From: Skeletonema tropicum
Lineage: Eukaryota; Bacillariophyta; Thalassiosirophyceae; Thalassiosirales; Thalassiosiraceae
Assembly: GCA_037178625.1 (NCBI GenBank)
Contig: CM074143.1
Coordinates: forward strand, 1,674,001 to 1,738,000
Length of the DNA: 64,000 nt
Direction: 5' to 3'
Positions 63,861-64,000 of this stretch are shown in pieces. Every line of letters starts with the position of its first letter. Within the stretch, counting starts at the first letter, position 1. The position numbers and the translations under genes were made by a program. The notes beneath the pieces were generated by a model. That model searched no databases and was not told the DNA's origin. It was given only the letters and a program-made list of their open reading frames with translations.

Positions 63861-64000
63861 ATGATGGCACGACGTCACAATTCCCGATCGCAAAGCTCTT
63901 CAAAAGACGAACCAAATGAAAATAATGTGGACGGTCATCCTCTTCTAAAATCGGAGCCCCATGAAAAGTCACCAAAATCATCACTGGTTCACATGGGGAT
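63861..64000 (+). CDS. Start of an unknown gene, cut by window end
   Basis: From ATG 63861 the frame stays open to the window end: MMARRHNSRSQSSSKDEPNE, then VDGHPLLKSEPHEKSPKSSL and VHMG. Hydrophilic and Ser/Lys/Glu-rich, which suggests a disordered N-terminus. Too short to assign; a second Met at codon 2 is an alternative start. Confidence 0.45.
   Translation, partial: MMARRHNSRSQSSSKDEPNENNVDGHPLLKSEPHEKSPKSSLVHMG

Overview
The window looks like nuclear DNA of a stramenopile alga, most likely a diatom. The evidence is the mix of genes: a RING-finger/Sel1-repeat protein, acidic-tailed transmembrane leucine-rich-repeat (LRR) proteins, RER1, a large low-complexity nucleotidyl cyclase and a PDZ protein. 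Introns are short (about 80-200 bp, GT-AG), genes lie on both strands, and there is an unusually dense set of transposable elements. No organism was given and nothing was searched, so the family names rest on motifs read by eye.

Layout. 1-2.6 kb: an inverted duplication of the 5' end of a DDE transposase gene; one arm leads into the transposase (broken, with an intron), the other abuts a frameshifted RING/Sel1 gene. 2.6-6.1 kb: a compound palindrome, dispersed repeats, two fragments of a fumarate-reductase-like FAD gene and one secreted cysteine-rich peptide gene (copy A). 7.0-10.6 kb: a protein with a RanBP2-type zinc finger and two cyclase domains whose catalytic residues look split between the domains. 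10.7-12.2 kb: the intact FAD gene. 13.05-16.35 kb: a 3.3-kb element with long imperfect terminal inverted repeats (TIRs) and an unrecognised 527-aa protein. 16.4-23.5 kb: five more copies (B-F) of the peptide gene, the later ones in a tandem array of about 1.15-kb units that also carry a fragment of the FAD gene's 5' end. 24.2-30.3 kb: PDZ protein, a multi-pass membrane protein and RER1. 30.7-33.4 kb: an LRR receptor-like gene. 33.7-37.1 kb: an intact 1109-aa DDE transposase-like gene. 37.1-57.3 kb: almost gene-free, with palindromes, a tandem duplication interrupted by a Copia-like LTR element (identical LTRs, ruined pol, a small element nested in the 5' LTR), several small TIR elements and broken gene pieces. 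57.4-60.1 kb: a second LRR copy with a nonsense codon. 60.3-63.7 kb: a deleted hAT element with its 8-bp target duplication, two further TIR elements and a GC-rich minisatellite. The last 140 bases start another gene.

The most original feature is the secreted peptide family. All six genes share one signal-peptide exon, one intron position and a repeated 16-bp upstream element. All encode an arginine/lysine-rich core with one to three C-x7/8-C-x5..8-C-x-W modules, and in five of six an acidic tail follows the core. The core varies far more than the signal exon. This fits a rapidly diversifying secreted zwitterionic peptide family; antimicrobial, cell-wall/silica-associated or signalling roles are all possible and none is shown. 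The 3.0-6.1 kb segment is an inverted duplicate of about 11.2-17.5 kb without the 3.3-kb element, so it gives an approximate pre-insertion site for that element.
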